Positions 23,788-31,890 of a stretch of DNA of 51,602 nt are shown one piece after another. The position numbers and the translations under genes are program-made. The notes beneath the pieces are model-generated. The model worked only from the letters and a program-made list of their open reading frames with translations, had not been told where the DNA came from and ran no database searches. Within the stretch, counting starts at the first letter, position 1; the number at the start of each line of letters is the position of its first letter. This DNA is from Anaerophilus nitritigenes (GTDB lineage Bacteria; Bacillota; Clostridia; Peptostreptococcales; Thermotaleaceae), in assembly GCF_004138215.1 (NCBI RefSeq), contig NZ_RYYS01000078.1, forward strand, positions 1 to 51,602, read 5' to 3'.

Positions 23788-24469
23788 TTAAAATATTAGT
23801 TCCTTTTTCACAGACCTTTATACATACACCACAAACTACCCCTCTTCCAATATGTTGATAATGATTATGCATATGAGTACTACATGCTCTAACATCTATG
23901 AGTTCTTTTCTTTCTATGTTTGGATGCCACAAAGCTCCTCTTAATGCGAGTGCTGGGCATGCTTTTATGCATTTTGTACATGCTCCACACTTAGACTTGA
24001 TAATAGTATCATCATAATCTAATTCCATATTTGTAAGAACTGTTCCAAGTCTTACTCTTGGACCAAATTCTTCTGTTACCAAACAACCATTTTTCCCAAT
24101 CCATCCAATACCTGCTCTTGTAGCTGCAGTTCTATGTTGAAAAATACCTCTATATTCTTTTCCATCTATATTTACACTTTGAGAAGCAGGTATTGCCATA
24201 GCTAAATATCCTAAGCTTTGTAGCTCCATTGAAATTCTTAAAGTCAATTGATCTATAAACGCATTGGCAGTTCTATAATGATGAAAATATGTGTGAGTAG
24301 GTTCATCTTTTATGTGGCTAATAATTTCATCTGATAATCGAATAGCAATAGAAATTCCTGTTTTTAAATGTTTTAAATCATTAGGCAATACATCTTCTAA
24401 TAATCCAAAGCCTACTTTAGATGCTCCCATTTCTTTTATTTTTTGTCTTAATATTTCTGTTTGATTCAT
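23780..24469 (-). CDS. QueG-like double 4Fe-4S protein (short form)
   Basis: A 229-residue protein with C161, C164, C167, C171 in CGACTKCIKACP and C213, C216, C220 in CGVCIKVC plus C196: two 4Fe-4S sites as in the C-terminal part of epoxyqueuosine reductase. The block AGIGWIGKNGCLVTEEFGPRVRL at about 119-141 matches the QueG fold. It is much shorter than QueG (about 370-380), with no HEAT repeats. This short class is common in Clostridia; it may be a corrinoid- or electron-carrier-linked reductase. Substrate unknown. Confidence 0.8.
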   Translation of the reverse strand: MNQTEILRQKIKEMGASKVGFGLLEDVLPNDLKHLKTGISIAIRLSDEIISHIKDEPTHTYFHHYRTANAFIDQLTLRISMELQSLGYLAMAIPASQSVNIDGKEYRGIFQHRTAATRAGIGWIGKNGCLVTEEFGPRVRLGTVLTNMELDYDDTIIKSKCGACTKCIKACPALALRGALWHPNIERKELIDVRACSTHMHNHYQHIGRGVVCGVCIKVCEKGTNILKR

Positions 24470-24678
24470 AATGTTCCTCCTTGTATTTCTTTAATTGTAT
24501 GATTTATATTTTATTGATACAAATGAACTTTTTTCAAAAGTATATTATTATTTCCATTTAATCTACTAATTATAGGTGATTACAAAATATACTAACATAT
24601 ATTTTATAAAATTGGTTAAATTAATAGTACAACATCTTAATAAGATGTTCTAAAAAAACCGTTTGGGAGGGAATACAA

Positions 24679-24882
24679 ATGGCAAACAGAAATAAAGCTG
24701 TAGTTCCACAAGCAAGAATGGCATTAAATCAAATGAAAGCTGAAATTGCAAGTGAACTTGGACTTGCTAATTATGAAAATATGGATAAAGGAACTTTAAC
24801 TTCAAGACAAAATGGATATGTAGGTGGTTACATGACAAAACGTCTTGTAGAAGCTGCTGAAAGAAGTATGGCTGGAAAATAA
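24679..24882 (+). CDS. Alpha/beta-type small acid-soluble spore protein
   Basis: Canonical SASP of 67 residues that coats spore DNA and protects it from UV and heat. The germination-protease site is MKAEIASELG and the DNA-binding block is LTSRQNGYVGGYMTKRLV. Both match the SspA/SspB family. A GGGAGGG site precedes the ATG by eight bases. It has a strong terminator and is monocistronic. A possible forespore promoter (GTATA at about 24540, TCTACTA 17 bases later) is weak. Confidence 0.96.
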   Translation: MANRNKAVVPQARMALNQMKAEIASELGLANYENMDKGTLTSRQNGYVGGYMTKRLVEAAERSMAGK

Positions 24883-24889
24883 ATAAAAT

Positions 24890-24921
24890 AAAAGGAGAAG
24901 TGCTTAAGCATTTCTCCTTTT
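24890..24921 (+). terminator. Terminator of the SASP gene
   Basis: AAAAGGAGAA / TTCTCCTTTT (24890-24899 with 24912-24921) with an inner GTGCTTAAGCAT, followed by ATTTT. Confidence 0.88.
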
Positions 24922-24948
24922 ATTTTCCCAATTTCCTTTAGAATATGC

Positions 24949-24954
24949 TATAAT
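24949..24954 (+). promoter_or_regulatory. Extended -10 promoter of the DUF4364 gene
   Basis: TGCTATAAT (TG extension plus TATAAT) about 42 bases before the start codon; the -35 is poor, as is usual for extended -10 promoters. Confidence 0.6.
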
Positions 24955-24995
24955 TATTATAGAAAAGTCCATGTTTTCATAAAGTAGGTGAGAAT

Positions 24996-25526
24996 ATGTT
25001 TTATGACAACACAAAACAATTAGCAGAACACAAATTAATTTTATTGTACATATTTGACAAATTCTCTATGCCCCTAACCAATGGACAAATTACTCAATTT
25101 GTCATGGAAAAAGATTATATGAATTATTTTTTACTTCAACAATTTTTAGGAGAGTTAGTCAATACAGGAATGCTTGAATACAGTAAAAATACAGATAACT
25201 TTTTTTATGTTTTAACAGAAAAAGGAAGACGGACTTTACAATATTTCAAAAATAGGTTATCTAACAATTTAATTCAACAATTAGATCAATCTATAGAACA
25301 AAAAAAACAGATTTTGCTAAAAGAAATGCAGGTTATAGCCGATTATTCAAAGAATGGAGAAAATGAGTATATTGTTGATTTAAAAGTAATTGAGAATAAT
25401 ATTATGCTCATTGACTTAAAAGTTAATGTAGTTTCTAATAAACACGCTAAGCAAATGTGTGAGAAATGGAAAAAAGAAGCACCTAGTATCTACGGAGATA
25501 TTATCGGCCTTTTGATTAAATCATAA
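24996..25526 (+). CDS. DUF4364 family protein
   Basis: A 176-residue protein of the DUF4364 family, found mainly in Clostridia. The N-terminal part (about 1-80) reads as a winged helix: TKQLAEHKLILLYIFDKFSMPLTNGQITQFV, then FLGELVNTGMLEYSKN and FYVLTEKGRRTLQYF, similar to PadR/MarR-type DNA-binding domains. The rest is a mixed domain with no catalytic motif. It is probably a transcription factor, but this is inference. The promoter is of extended -10 type. It converges on the YVTN gene with a shared stem-loop. Confidence 0.8.
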   Translation: MFYDNTKQLAEHKLILLYIFDKFSMPLTNGQITQFVMEKDYMNYFLLQQFLGELVNTGMLEYSKNTDNFFYVLTEKGRRTLQYFKNRLSNNLIQQLDQSIEQKKQILLKEMQVIADYSKNGENEYIVDLKVIENNIMLIDLKVNVVSNKHAKQMCEKWKKEAPSIYGDIIGLLIKS

Positions 25527-25562
25527 CCCCCTACGTTGTTTTATTCAAACGAGGGGGTTATG
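25522..25562. terminator. Stem-loop between the convergent DUF4364 and YVTN genes
   Basis: Eleven-base-pair stem CATAACCCCCT / AGGGGGTTATG. No T run follows on either strand, so it is a weaker terminator, perhaps a processing site. It overlaps both stop codons. Confidence 0.6.
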
Positions 25563-26499
25563 TACATAAGATACTACTAGGCTCTACTCCTACTGAAATA
25601 TTTTCTATGACTTTTAAAGTTTTTATTTCTATAATGGATAGAGTATTATCCTGTATATTTCCTACAAACAAAAATTTATCTCTTCCATCTTTTTTTATAT
25701 TAGATGGCATTCTTCCTACATGAATTTTATCTATAAGTTTTTGTTCTTTAATATTTAAGACATGTACTACATTCAGTTCTGCATCTGTAATGTATAAAAT
25801 ATTATCATTTTTTCCAATGATTGCTTCAACAGGCATTCTTCCTACTTTCATTTGATCTAATATTTTCATATCTTTACTATCTAAAATAGTAATCATTCCT
25901 TGATCTATGCTTGAAAAGCTAGTGCTTACAACAAATATAAGATTTCCTTCCTTATTTAAAGTAATATGATAAGGATTTTCATGTACCGATACCGTCTTTT
26001 CTACATCGTTATGCACAGTATCAATCATAGTTACAGTATTTGAATCTACATTTGTGACATATAATTTTCTTTGATCATGACTTAACTTTACATCATGGGG
26101 CATGGTGCCTACAGGAATTTGAGTGAGTAAACTATTTTTTTCAAGATGAATAGCAGAAATAGAATTAGAGTCTGTATTCGATACATAAATCATCTTATTT
26201 TTTCTGCATATGGCTATATGACTTGGACAACTTCCTACATACACCTGATCTTTTAGTTTATTCTGAATTAAATCCACAATACTAATGCTACCATGATGAG
26301 AATTTGTTATATATAAATATTTTCTATTGTAATCTATAACAGCATCATGAGATCCAAAAACCGACTGTTTTCCTTTGTAGAAAAAGCCTTCATACAACCT
26401 AATTTTATATAATAAGGATCTACTTAATAAATCTAGCACTGAAATCGTGTCTTCTCCCATATTCACAACAAAAACAGTATTTTCTAATTTTCTCTCCAT
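25558..26499 (-). CDS. YVTN-type beta-propeller protein
   Basis: A 313-residue protein of about seven repeats of the YVTN/NHL-like form: KYLYITNSHHGSISIVDL, KMIYVSNTDSNSISAIHL, KLYVTNVDSNTVTMIDT, FVGNIQDNTLSIIEI. These predict a beta-propeller. No signal peptide is evident at the chosen start. An upstream GTG (26520) is in frame, but ATG 26499 has AGGGGTGAAGGG before it. Related proteins bind surfaces or metals, or stay intracellular. Function unknown. The close internal repeats may be under recombination. Confidence 0.78.
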   Translation of the reverse strand: MERKLENTVFVVNMGEDTISVLDLLSRSLLYKIRLYEGFFYKGKQSVFGSHDAVIDYNRKYLYITNSHHGSISIVDLIQNKLKDQVYVGSCPSHIAICRKNKMIYVSNTDSNSISAIHLEKNSLLTQIPVGTMPHDVKLSHDQRKLYVTNVDSNTVTMIDTVHNDVEKTVSVHENPYHITLNKEGNLIFVVSTSFSSIDQGMITILDSKDMKILDQMKVGRMPVEAIIGKNDNILYITDAELNVVHVLNIKEQKLIDKIHVGRMPSNIKKDGRDKFLFVGNIQDNTLSIIEIKTLKVIENISVGVEPSSILCT

Positions 26500-26586
26500 C
26501 CCTTCACCCCTAAAATCCACCTCATTAAATATTTAATTACTTGATATCATCTTATGCATAGAAATTTTTGTTGTGAACGATTTCTA

Positions 26587-26615
26587 TTGACCTTTTATGA
26601 TTTATGTATTAGTAT
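26587..26615 (+). promoter_or_regulatory. Promoter of the TSCPD gene
   Basis: TTGACC (26587-26592), 17 bases, TAGTAT (26610-26615), followed by a ribosome site AGGAGG eight bases before ATG 26647. Confidence 0.7.
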
Positions 26616-26646
26616 CTTTTATAGATTATATATAGGAGGTTTAATC

Positions 26647-26898
26647 ATGTATTCTTATCAAACAACAGGAGTCTGTGCAAAAGAAATTTATTTTTCAGTA
26701 GAAAACAATAAAATAAAAGAGGTTCAATTTTTAGGTGGATGTTCAGGTAATTTACAAGGTATTAGTAAATTAGTACAAGGAATGGATGTAGATGAAGCTA
26801 TCAATCGACTTAGTGGAATTCCCTGTGGAAATAAAAATACATCTTGTCCAGATCAATTCTCTAAAGCATTACTTGCTCTTAAAGAACAACTTGTATAA
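26647..26898 (+). CDS. TSCPD domain protein (TIGR03905 family)
   Basis: Small protein of 83 residues that is essentially the TSCPD domain, otherwise found at the C-terminus of class II (NrdJ) ribonucleotide reductases. The signature TSCPDQFSKAL is at about 66-76. Other family residues are TTGVCAKEI and FLGGCSGNLQGI. Cysteines at 9, 32, 55 and 68 may bind metal. ATG 26647 follows AGGAGG; the frame is open further upstream (26554) but without a ribosome site. Function is unknown. Confidence 0.9.
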   Translation: MYSYQTTGVCAKEIYFSVENNKIKEVQFLGGCSGNLQGISKLVQGMDVDEAINRLSGIPCGNKNTSCPDQFSKALLALKEQLV

Positions 26899-26908
26899 AA
26901 TTCAAAAT

Positions 26909-26934
26909 AAAAATTCTCTACTTAGAGAATTTTT
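26909..26934. terminator. Bidirectional terminator after the TSCPD gene
   Basis: AAAAATTCTCT / AGAGAATTTTT with a four-base loop, T-rich on both sides; it is shared with the convergent 68-residue gene. Confidence 0.85.
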
Positions 26935-27139
26935 ATTTATTTAAACAATTTTTATATAGTGTTTCTTTAGAACAAGAAATATTTCTTATTTTTGCTTCTT
27001 TTATTAATTCATCACATAATGTAAATTTTTCCTTATAATATCGATCATCTGATTTTAATTTTGTAAAAATATCATGCATCTTGTAAATTAATTCTTCATT
27101 ACTTAATCTTTTAAAAGGTCTAAAAACATATAATTTCAT
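26933..27139 (-). CDS. Small unrecognised protein, 68 residues
   Basis: Short basic protein, helical by appearance (SNEELIYKMHDIFTKLKSDD), with cysteines at 42, 56 and 65 and no membrane segment. A strong GGGGGGATTTT site precedes the ATG. It ends in the shared terminator. Unknown function; real by its ribosome site and terminator. Confidence 0.68.
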   Translation of the reverse strand: MKLYVFRPFKRLSNEELIYKMHDIFTKLKSDDRYYKEKFTLCDELIKEAKIRNISCSKETLYKNCLNK

Positions 27140-27235
27140 AAAATCCCCCCATTCATATAATTTATTTGTATGAACAAAGAGATCTATTTATTCTTTGGTA
27201 AATTATTATAAATTTGTTAATTTATATTATTTTTA

Positions 27236-27772
27236 TTACCAAAAGAAAACTTTACATACAAAAACTGCTGTTATAAACCCTGCTAAATCTGCTAAAAGTC
27301 CTGCTGGAATGGCATGTCTTGTATTTTTAATAGCAATTGCTCCAAAATAAACTGCAACTACATAAAAAGTAGTTTCTGTAGAACCCATCATAACAGATGC
27401 AATATGTCCTATCATAGAGTCTGGTCCATACGTTGTAAGAAGATCACTTAAAATACCTTGCGCTCCCCCTCCAGACAATGGCCTCATAAATGCCATAGGT
27501 AGTACTTCTCCAGGGATTCCTAAAAGATTTGTCACTGGACTTAATATTTTTGTGAGAATATCCATAGCACCAGATGCTCTAAATATACCAATTCCAACTA
27601 ACATAGCTACCAAATAAGGAATAATTCGAACTGCTGTTGTAAAACCTTCCTTTGCTCCATCTGTAAATGCTTCATATACTTTGACCTTTTTAAAATGACC
27701 ATATACTGGAATACTTAGTAGCACAAATGGTACTGCATATTTGGAAATTCCATTAAGAATATCTAAAAACAT
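27236..27772 (-). CDS. spmB: Spore maturation protein B
   Basis: Membrane protein of 178 residues of the nucleoside-recognition (Gate) family. SpmA and SpmB act together in spore-core dehydration in Bacillus and Clostridium. Motifs are FVLLSIPVYGHFKKVKVYEAFTDGAKEG at the start, MAFMRPLSGGGAQG near 92-105 and GSTETTFYVVAVYFGA at about 130-145. It follows spmA by 21 bases. The terminator is not obvious. Confidence 0.95.
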   Translation of the reverse strand: MFLDILNGISKYAVPFVLLSIPVYGHFKKVKVYEAFTDGAKEGFTTAVRIIPYLVAMLVGIGIFRASGAMDILTKILSPVTNLLGIPGEVLPMAFMRPLSGGGAQGILSDLLTTYGPDSMIGHIASVMMGSTETTFYVVAVYFGAIAIKNTRHAIPAGLLADLAGFITAVFVCKVFFW

Positions 27773-27793
27773 ATCTTCTCCTCCCCCTTTTTA

Positions 27794-28414
27794 CTAATCA
27801 ATATTTTTCACTTTATCTGTTTTTATTTTAAAAGGTCCTACATTTTGTAAAAGCTTACTCGTAACAATAGCCACAACAGTAGATGCCGTAGTAGCAATAA
27901 TAGATGGACCAATAATACCTGTCACTTGACCAGCTGTTGCTCCTACAGCCACTAAAATAGCCATTGTTCCAGAAGGTATTAAAGTAACTGAGGATGTATT
28001 AATTGCTAAAAATGTACACATCGCATTGGTAGCTGTATCTTTTTGATCATTTAATTTTTGAAGTTCATCCATAGCTTTTAATCCTAATGGTGTAGCTGCA
28101 TTTCCAAGTCCTAATATATTTGCTGCAATATTTAAAATCATAGCTCCCATTGCAGGATGATCTGGTGGTACCTCAGGAAATAATTTAACTGTTATTGGTT
28201 TTAATCCTCTAGCTAATAGTTGTATCAATCCACTTTCCTCTGCTATTTTCATAATGCCAAGCCAAAGTGCCATAATTCCGATCATTCCCAAAGATAATTC
28301 TACACCTGTATTCGCTGAGTTAATTGCAGCTTCTGTTACTTGCTCAATGTTACCATTGATGACTCCTACCACAATACCTACAACTACTAGCAACAACCAG
28401 ATTATATTGATCAT
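27794..28414 (-). CDS. spmA: Spore maturation protein A
   Basis: Membrane protein of 206 residues, also of the Gate family, with about four hydrophobic segments. The conserved AALWLGIMKIAE-type helix appears as GIMALWLGIMKIAEESGLI, and NILGLGNAATPLGLKAM at about 99-115 is the family signature. The AINTSSVTLIPSG stretch follows. It is upstream of spmB in a two-gene unit, behind a stem-loop separating it from lysA. The ATG has only a weak AAGGGGGG site. Confidence 0.95.
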   Translation of the reverse strand: MINIIWLLLVVVGIVVGVINGNIEQVTEAAINSANTGVELSLGMIGIMALWLGIMKIAEESGLIQLLARGLKPITVKLFPEVPPDHPAMGAMILNIAANILGLGNAATPLGLKAMDELQKLNDQKDTATNAMCTFLAINTSSVTLIPSGTMAILVAVGATAGQVTGIIGPSIIATTASTVVAIVTSKLLQNVGPFKIKTDKVKNID

Positions 28415-28437
28415 TTTTTTCCCCCCTTATTAAAATT

Positions 28438-28477
28438 TATTTATGCTCGTTACAGAATTCTACAACGAGCATAAATA
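28438..28477 (-). terminator. Stem-loop between lysA and spmA
   Basis: Fourteen-base-pair stem TATTTATGCTCGTT / AACGAGCATAAATA with a 12-base loop. Only a short T-rich tail follows, so it may terminate lysA partly or set the ratio with spmAB. Confidence 0.68.
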
Positions 28478-28559
28478 CTGCATTTTATTATACTAAAAAT
28501 GATACACTCTTTAAAAGCAACACTAGGGTCGTTCCCTACTCTCTTATAGATACAGTATA

Positions 28560-29843
28560 TTATATATCTCTGCTAATTAAATCATCATAGGTTTCTCTTC
28601 TTACCATTAATCGATCTACACCTTTATTTACTATAACTACTGCTGGTCTTGTAAGTTTATTATAATTACTTGACATAGAATAATTATATGCTCCTGTACT
28701 TTTAATGGCTAAAATATCTCCTGATTCTAGCTTTGGTACTTTTAAGTCCCATATCAATATGTCTCCTGATTCACAACACTTTCCTGCAATGGTTACCACT
28801 TTACTTTTAGGTAAATCTATTTTATTAGCAATCACTCCTTCATATTGTGCATTATATAATGCAGGTCTTGGATTATCAGGCATCCCTCCATCAATTCCTA
28901 CATAAGTTCTAACACCTGGAATCTCTTTTATAGAACCTATGGTATATAGAGTAATTCCTGCTTCTCCTATAATCCATCTTCCAGGTTCTATAATAATTTT
29001 AGGAACAAAAATATTTAATTCTTTACACTTTTTTTGTAAATCCTCCATAATAGGATCTACAAAATATTTTAGTGGTTTTGGATCATCTCCTTCCGTATAA
29101 TATATTCCAAACCCTCCTCCAATATTTAATTCTTTTGTTTTAAAACCTACTTGATCCTTTACTTCTTTTATTAATTTGAGTAATATGTCAACTGCTTTTA
29201 TATGAGATGTATTTTCAAACAATTGACTTCCTACATGAAAATGAAATCCTATAAGTTCAATATTAGATGAGTTTTGGGTTTTAATAATCCCTGTATGCAA
29301 AATTTCTTCTACTAAAGGAATTCCAAACTTAGAATCCATTTGCCCTGTACAAATATATTTATGTGTATGACTATCTACTCCTGGAGTAATTCTAAATAGA
29401 ATTTTTACTTTTTTTTCTAAATCTTTTGCTACTTTCTCAATAAGTTCTAATTCATAAAAATTGTCTACTACAATTCTTCCTACGTCACTTTTTACTGCTA
29501 GTTCAATTTCATCTAATGTTTTATTATTACCATGAAAAATCACATTCTCCATTGGAAAATCTGCTTTTATGGCAGTGTATAGCTCTCCTCCTGAAACTAC
29601 ATCTATTCCTATCCCTTCCTTTTTGAGAATCCTACACATTTCAAGAGTCAAAAAAGCTTTACTTGCATAAACCGCTCTTGTATTAGAATACTTTTGTAAA
29701 AAGTCTTTTTTGATTTCATTTATTTTTTCATGGATTATCTCTTCTGATACAACATACAAAGGAGTTTTGTATTGTTTTGCTATTTTTACCATATCACATC
29801 CACCAAATATAAAATGTTTATTTTCTGTATTTTTATGATTCAT
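28560..29843 (-). CDS. lysA: Diaminopimelate decarboxylase
   Basis: PLP enzyme of 427 residues that removes CO2 from meso-DAP to give L-lysine. Motifs: the PLP-binding lysine in VYASKAF at about residue 62, HVGS at about 203-206, GGGFGIYYTEGD at about 240-251, EPGRWIIGEAG, and CCESGDIL near 356, which matches LysA rather than ornithine/arginine decarboxylase. It is separated from the other lysine genes and has a sigma-54 promoter at 29882-29900. It is adjacent to a sigma-54 activator gene, an unusual arrangement for lysA. Confidence 0.95.
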   Translation of the reverse strand: MNHKNTENKHFIFGGCDMVKIAKQYKTPLYVVSEEIIHEKINEIKKDFLQKYSNTRAVYASKAFLTLEMCRILKKEGIGIDVVSGGELYTAIKADFPMENVIFHGNNKTLDEIELAVKSDVGRIVVDNFYELELIEKVAKDLEKKVKILFRITPGVDSHTHKYICTGQMDSKFGIPLVEEILHTGIIKTQNSSNIELIGFHFHVGSQLFENTSHIKAVDILLKLIKEVKDQVGFKTKELNIGGGFGIYYTEGDDPKPLKYFVDPIMEDLQKKCKELNIFVPKIIIEPGRWIIGEAGITLYTIGSIKEIPGVRTYVGIDGGMPDNPRPALYNAQYEGVIANKIDLPKSKVVTIAGKCCESGDILIWDLKVPKLESGDILAIKSTGAYNYSMSSNYNKLTRPAVVIVNKGVDRLMVRRETYDDLISRDI

Positions 29844-29881
29844 GTTTTTCTCCTTTCAAGCTTCAATTTTATATAATAAAG

Positions 29882-29900
29882 GAGCAAAAATCATGCCATT
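29882..29900 (-). promoter_or_regulatory. Sigma-54 (-24/-12) promoter of lysA
   Basis: Minus strand AATGGCATGATTTTTGCTC. GG (29896-29897) and GC (29884-29885) are ten bases apart, and the core matches the one before the cysteine desulfidase gene at 13 of 14 positions. It predicts a start site about 30 bases before the lysA ATG. Confidence 0.88.
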
Positions 29901-29938
29901 GAAACTTATTTATTTTTCTAAATATTATGCTATACTTT

Positions 29939-30038
29939 TCCGTATTTTCGAACACTCTTATATTATATAAATAGTTTTTAGCTGCATATATGCATAAAAT
30001 TAGTCCGTATTTATGAACTATTTTCCGTTTTCTTGAAC
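29939..30038 (-). promoter_or_regulatory. Three 15-bp activator-site repeats upstream of lysA
   Basis: Plus-strand copies TCCGTATTTTCGAAC (29939-29953), TCCGTATTTATGAAC (30004-30018) and TCCGTTTTCTTGAAC (30024-30038). The last two are 20 bases apart (two helical turns). They lie 40-145 bases upstream of the -24 element, where enhancer sites are expected. The two distal ones lie at and inside the 3' end of the activator gene. Confidence 0.68.
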
Positions 30039-31885
30039 GAATTTATTTCATATTTTTTTAATTTTTCATAAAAACTGGTTTTTCCTATTCCTAAAACTCT
30101 CATTACTTGGTTTCGATCATAATCATAATATTTTAGTGCTTTTAAAATAGCTTCTTTTTCTGCTTGTTGTATAGAATCCTTTAAAGATTTTATATGTTTT
30201 ATATTTGCATTTTTATTGTTTAAAATATTCAAATACAAATGAGCTACATCTATACTATTTCCTTCTGAAATATTCACAGCTCTTTCTAATATATTTTCAA
30301 GTTCTCTTATATTGCCAGGCCACTCATATTCCATCAATCTATACAATACCTCTCCTGATATAATTTTTTCTTCACATTCCATTCTTTTACATATTTTAGG
30401 CAAAATAGCTTGTACTAAAAAATAAATATCTTGTTTTCTTTCTCTAAGAGGTGGAAGCCAAATGGGAAAAACATTAATTCTATAATAAAGATCCTCTCTA
30501 AATCTTCCTTTTATCATTTCTTCTTCTAAATTTTTATTTGTTGCTGCAATGATTCTTACATTTACAGTTTTTTCTGAAGTTCCTCCTACTCTATAGAATG
30601 TCTTATTTTGTAGAACTTTCAACAATTTTACTTGTATAAAAGATTCAATCTCTCCTATTTCATCTAAAAAAATAGTACCTCCTGATGCAACTTCAAAAAG
30701 CCCTTGTTTTCCTTTTGTACTAGCTCCTGTAAAAGCTCCCTGTTCGTATCCAAACAATTCACTTTCTAAAAGATCCTTTGGAATAGATGCACAGTTTACA
30801 TGAACAAAAGGTTTATTTTTATACTTACTAGCTTGATGAATGGCTTTTGCTAAAAGTGTTTTTCCCGTACCACTCTCTCCTAAAAGCAATACAGTAGAAT
30901 TAGATTTTGCCGCCTTATAAGCTAACTTTTTTACATTATTGATAACTTCACTTTCTCCTAAAATATCTGAAAATAAATCTTTACTATCTTTTTCTTCTCT
31001 CATTTTGATTTCCATATGTTGTATAGATAATAAGGCTTCATCTCTTTCTTTGATTAATTTTTTTAAAGCAGATATATCTTCTACTTTTAGAGCTGCTCCT
31101 ACTCTTTTATTTTGCACTGTAATAGGAACTAATGTACATAAAGTAGGAAATCCATTAATTTGAGTAAATTTATCTTTATAATGAAGATTCATTCCCTTTG
31201 CAACTTGATAAAATTTTTTAATAGTATCTCCATCTTCATGGATTTCAAAAATATCTTTTCCTATAACATCTAATTCTTTTGCATCTTTTCCTTTTTCTCT
31301 AAACTCTTTCCCTAAAAGTAAATCTTTAATTGATTCTTTTCTAGCTGTATAGCCTTCCTTTTGGTAAAATTTAACTTCTTTTGTGTCTTGATCTAATACT
31401 ACAATATGCCCCATAAAATGAATATATGAAAGCTTAAAAATTTGATTTTTCACAGTAATATCCATAAACTTTTTTAAAAAATTAATTTGCACACGGATAT
31501 TTACATTTTGAAAATGAGTATCTATAGATAATATGTCTTGAGAATTTTTTTCATATTTATAGACAGGTAAGTTCTTTTTTCCGTATATACCTATTCCTAT
31601 GAATGAATCTTTATATTCTATTTTATTATCATAAATTCCTATTTTCTCTAAATCTTTATATTCAAGACCTCCGTCATCTTTTCCTAAAGCATTGTCTGCA
31701 ATAATTACTATATCTCCTACATTTATTTTTCCTTTTGCATGTCCTATTCCACCTTCATGACAAATCCCAAAAATTTCTTTTGCCTTTTTATTATAAATAC
31801 GAATTTTACCTTCTTTATCAATAAAAATAAATCCCTCTGATATTAAGTCTGTAAATTCTTTAATATATCTTTCATTTTCAAACAT
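30011..31885 (-). CDS. Sigma-54-dependent activator adjacent to lysA
   Basis: Enhancer-binding protein of 624 residues. Order: a PAS-like sensor (about 8-45, LISEGFIFIDKEGKIRIYNK), a long mixed region, a second PAS (about 170-280), the AAA+ core with Walker A GESGTGKT, the intact sigma-54 contact loop GAFTGA, Walker B IFLDEIGE and WPGNIRELEN, then a Fis-type helix-turn-helix (NQVMRVLGIGKTSFYEKLKKY). ATG 31885 with AAAGGATG before it is preferred over 31894. It starts six bases after the folC stop, so it may be in the folC transcript. The effector is unknown; lysine, DAP or a related amino acid is a guess. Confidence 0.88.
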   Translation of the reverse strand: MFENERYIKEFTDLISEGFIFIDKEGKIRIYNKKAKEIFGICHEGGIGHAKGKINVGDIVIIADNALGKDDGGLEYKDLEKIGIYDNKIEYKDSFIGIGIYGKKNLPVYKYEKNSQDILSIDTHFQNVNIRVQINFLKKFMDITVKNQIFKLSYIHFMGHIVVLDQDTKEVKFYQKEGYTARKESIKDLLLGKEFREKGKDAKELDVIGKDIFEIHEDGDTIKKFYQVAKGMNLHYKDKFTQINGFPTLCTLVPITVQNKRVGAALKVEDISALKKLIKERDEALLSIQHMEIKMREEKDSKDLFSDILGESEVINNVKKLAYKAAKSNSTVLLLGESGTGKTLLAKAIHQASKYKNKPFVHVNCASIPKDLLESELFGYEQGAFTGASTKGKQGLFEVASGGTIFLDEIGEIESFIQVKLLKVLQNKTFYRVGGTSEKTVNVRIIAATNKNLEEEMIKGRFREDLYYRINVFPIWLPPLRERKQDIYFLVQAILPKICKRMECEEKIISGEVLYRLMEYEWPGNIRELENILERAVNISEGNSIDVAHLYLNILNNKNANIKHIKSLKDSIQQAEKEAILKALKYYDYDRNQVMRVLGIGKTSFYEKLKKYEINSFKKTENSS

Positions 31886-31890
31886 ATGGA

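Noticed and set aside
25522-25562. CRISPR-like or REP repeat
   Set aside because: A single copy only; it is a stem-loop between convergent genes.
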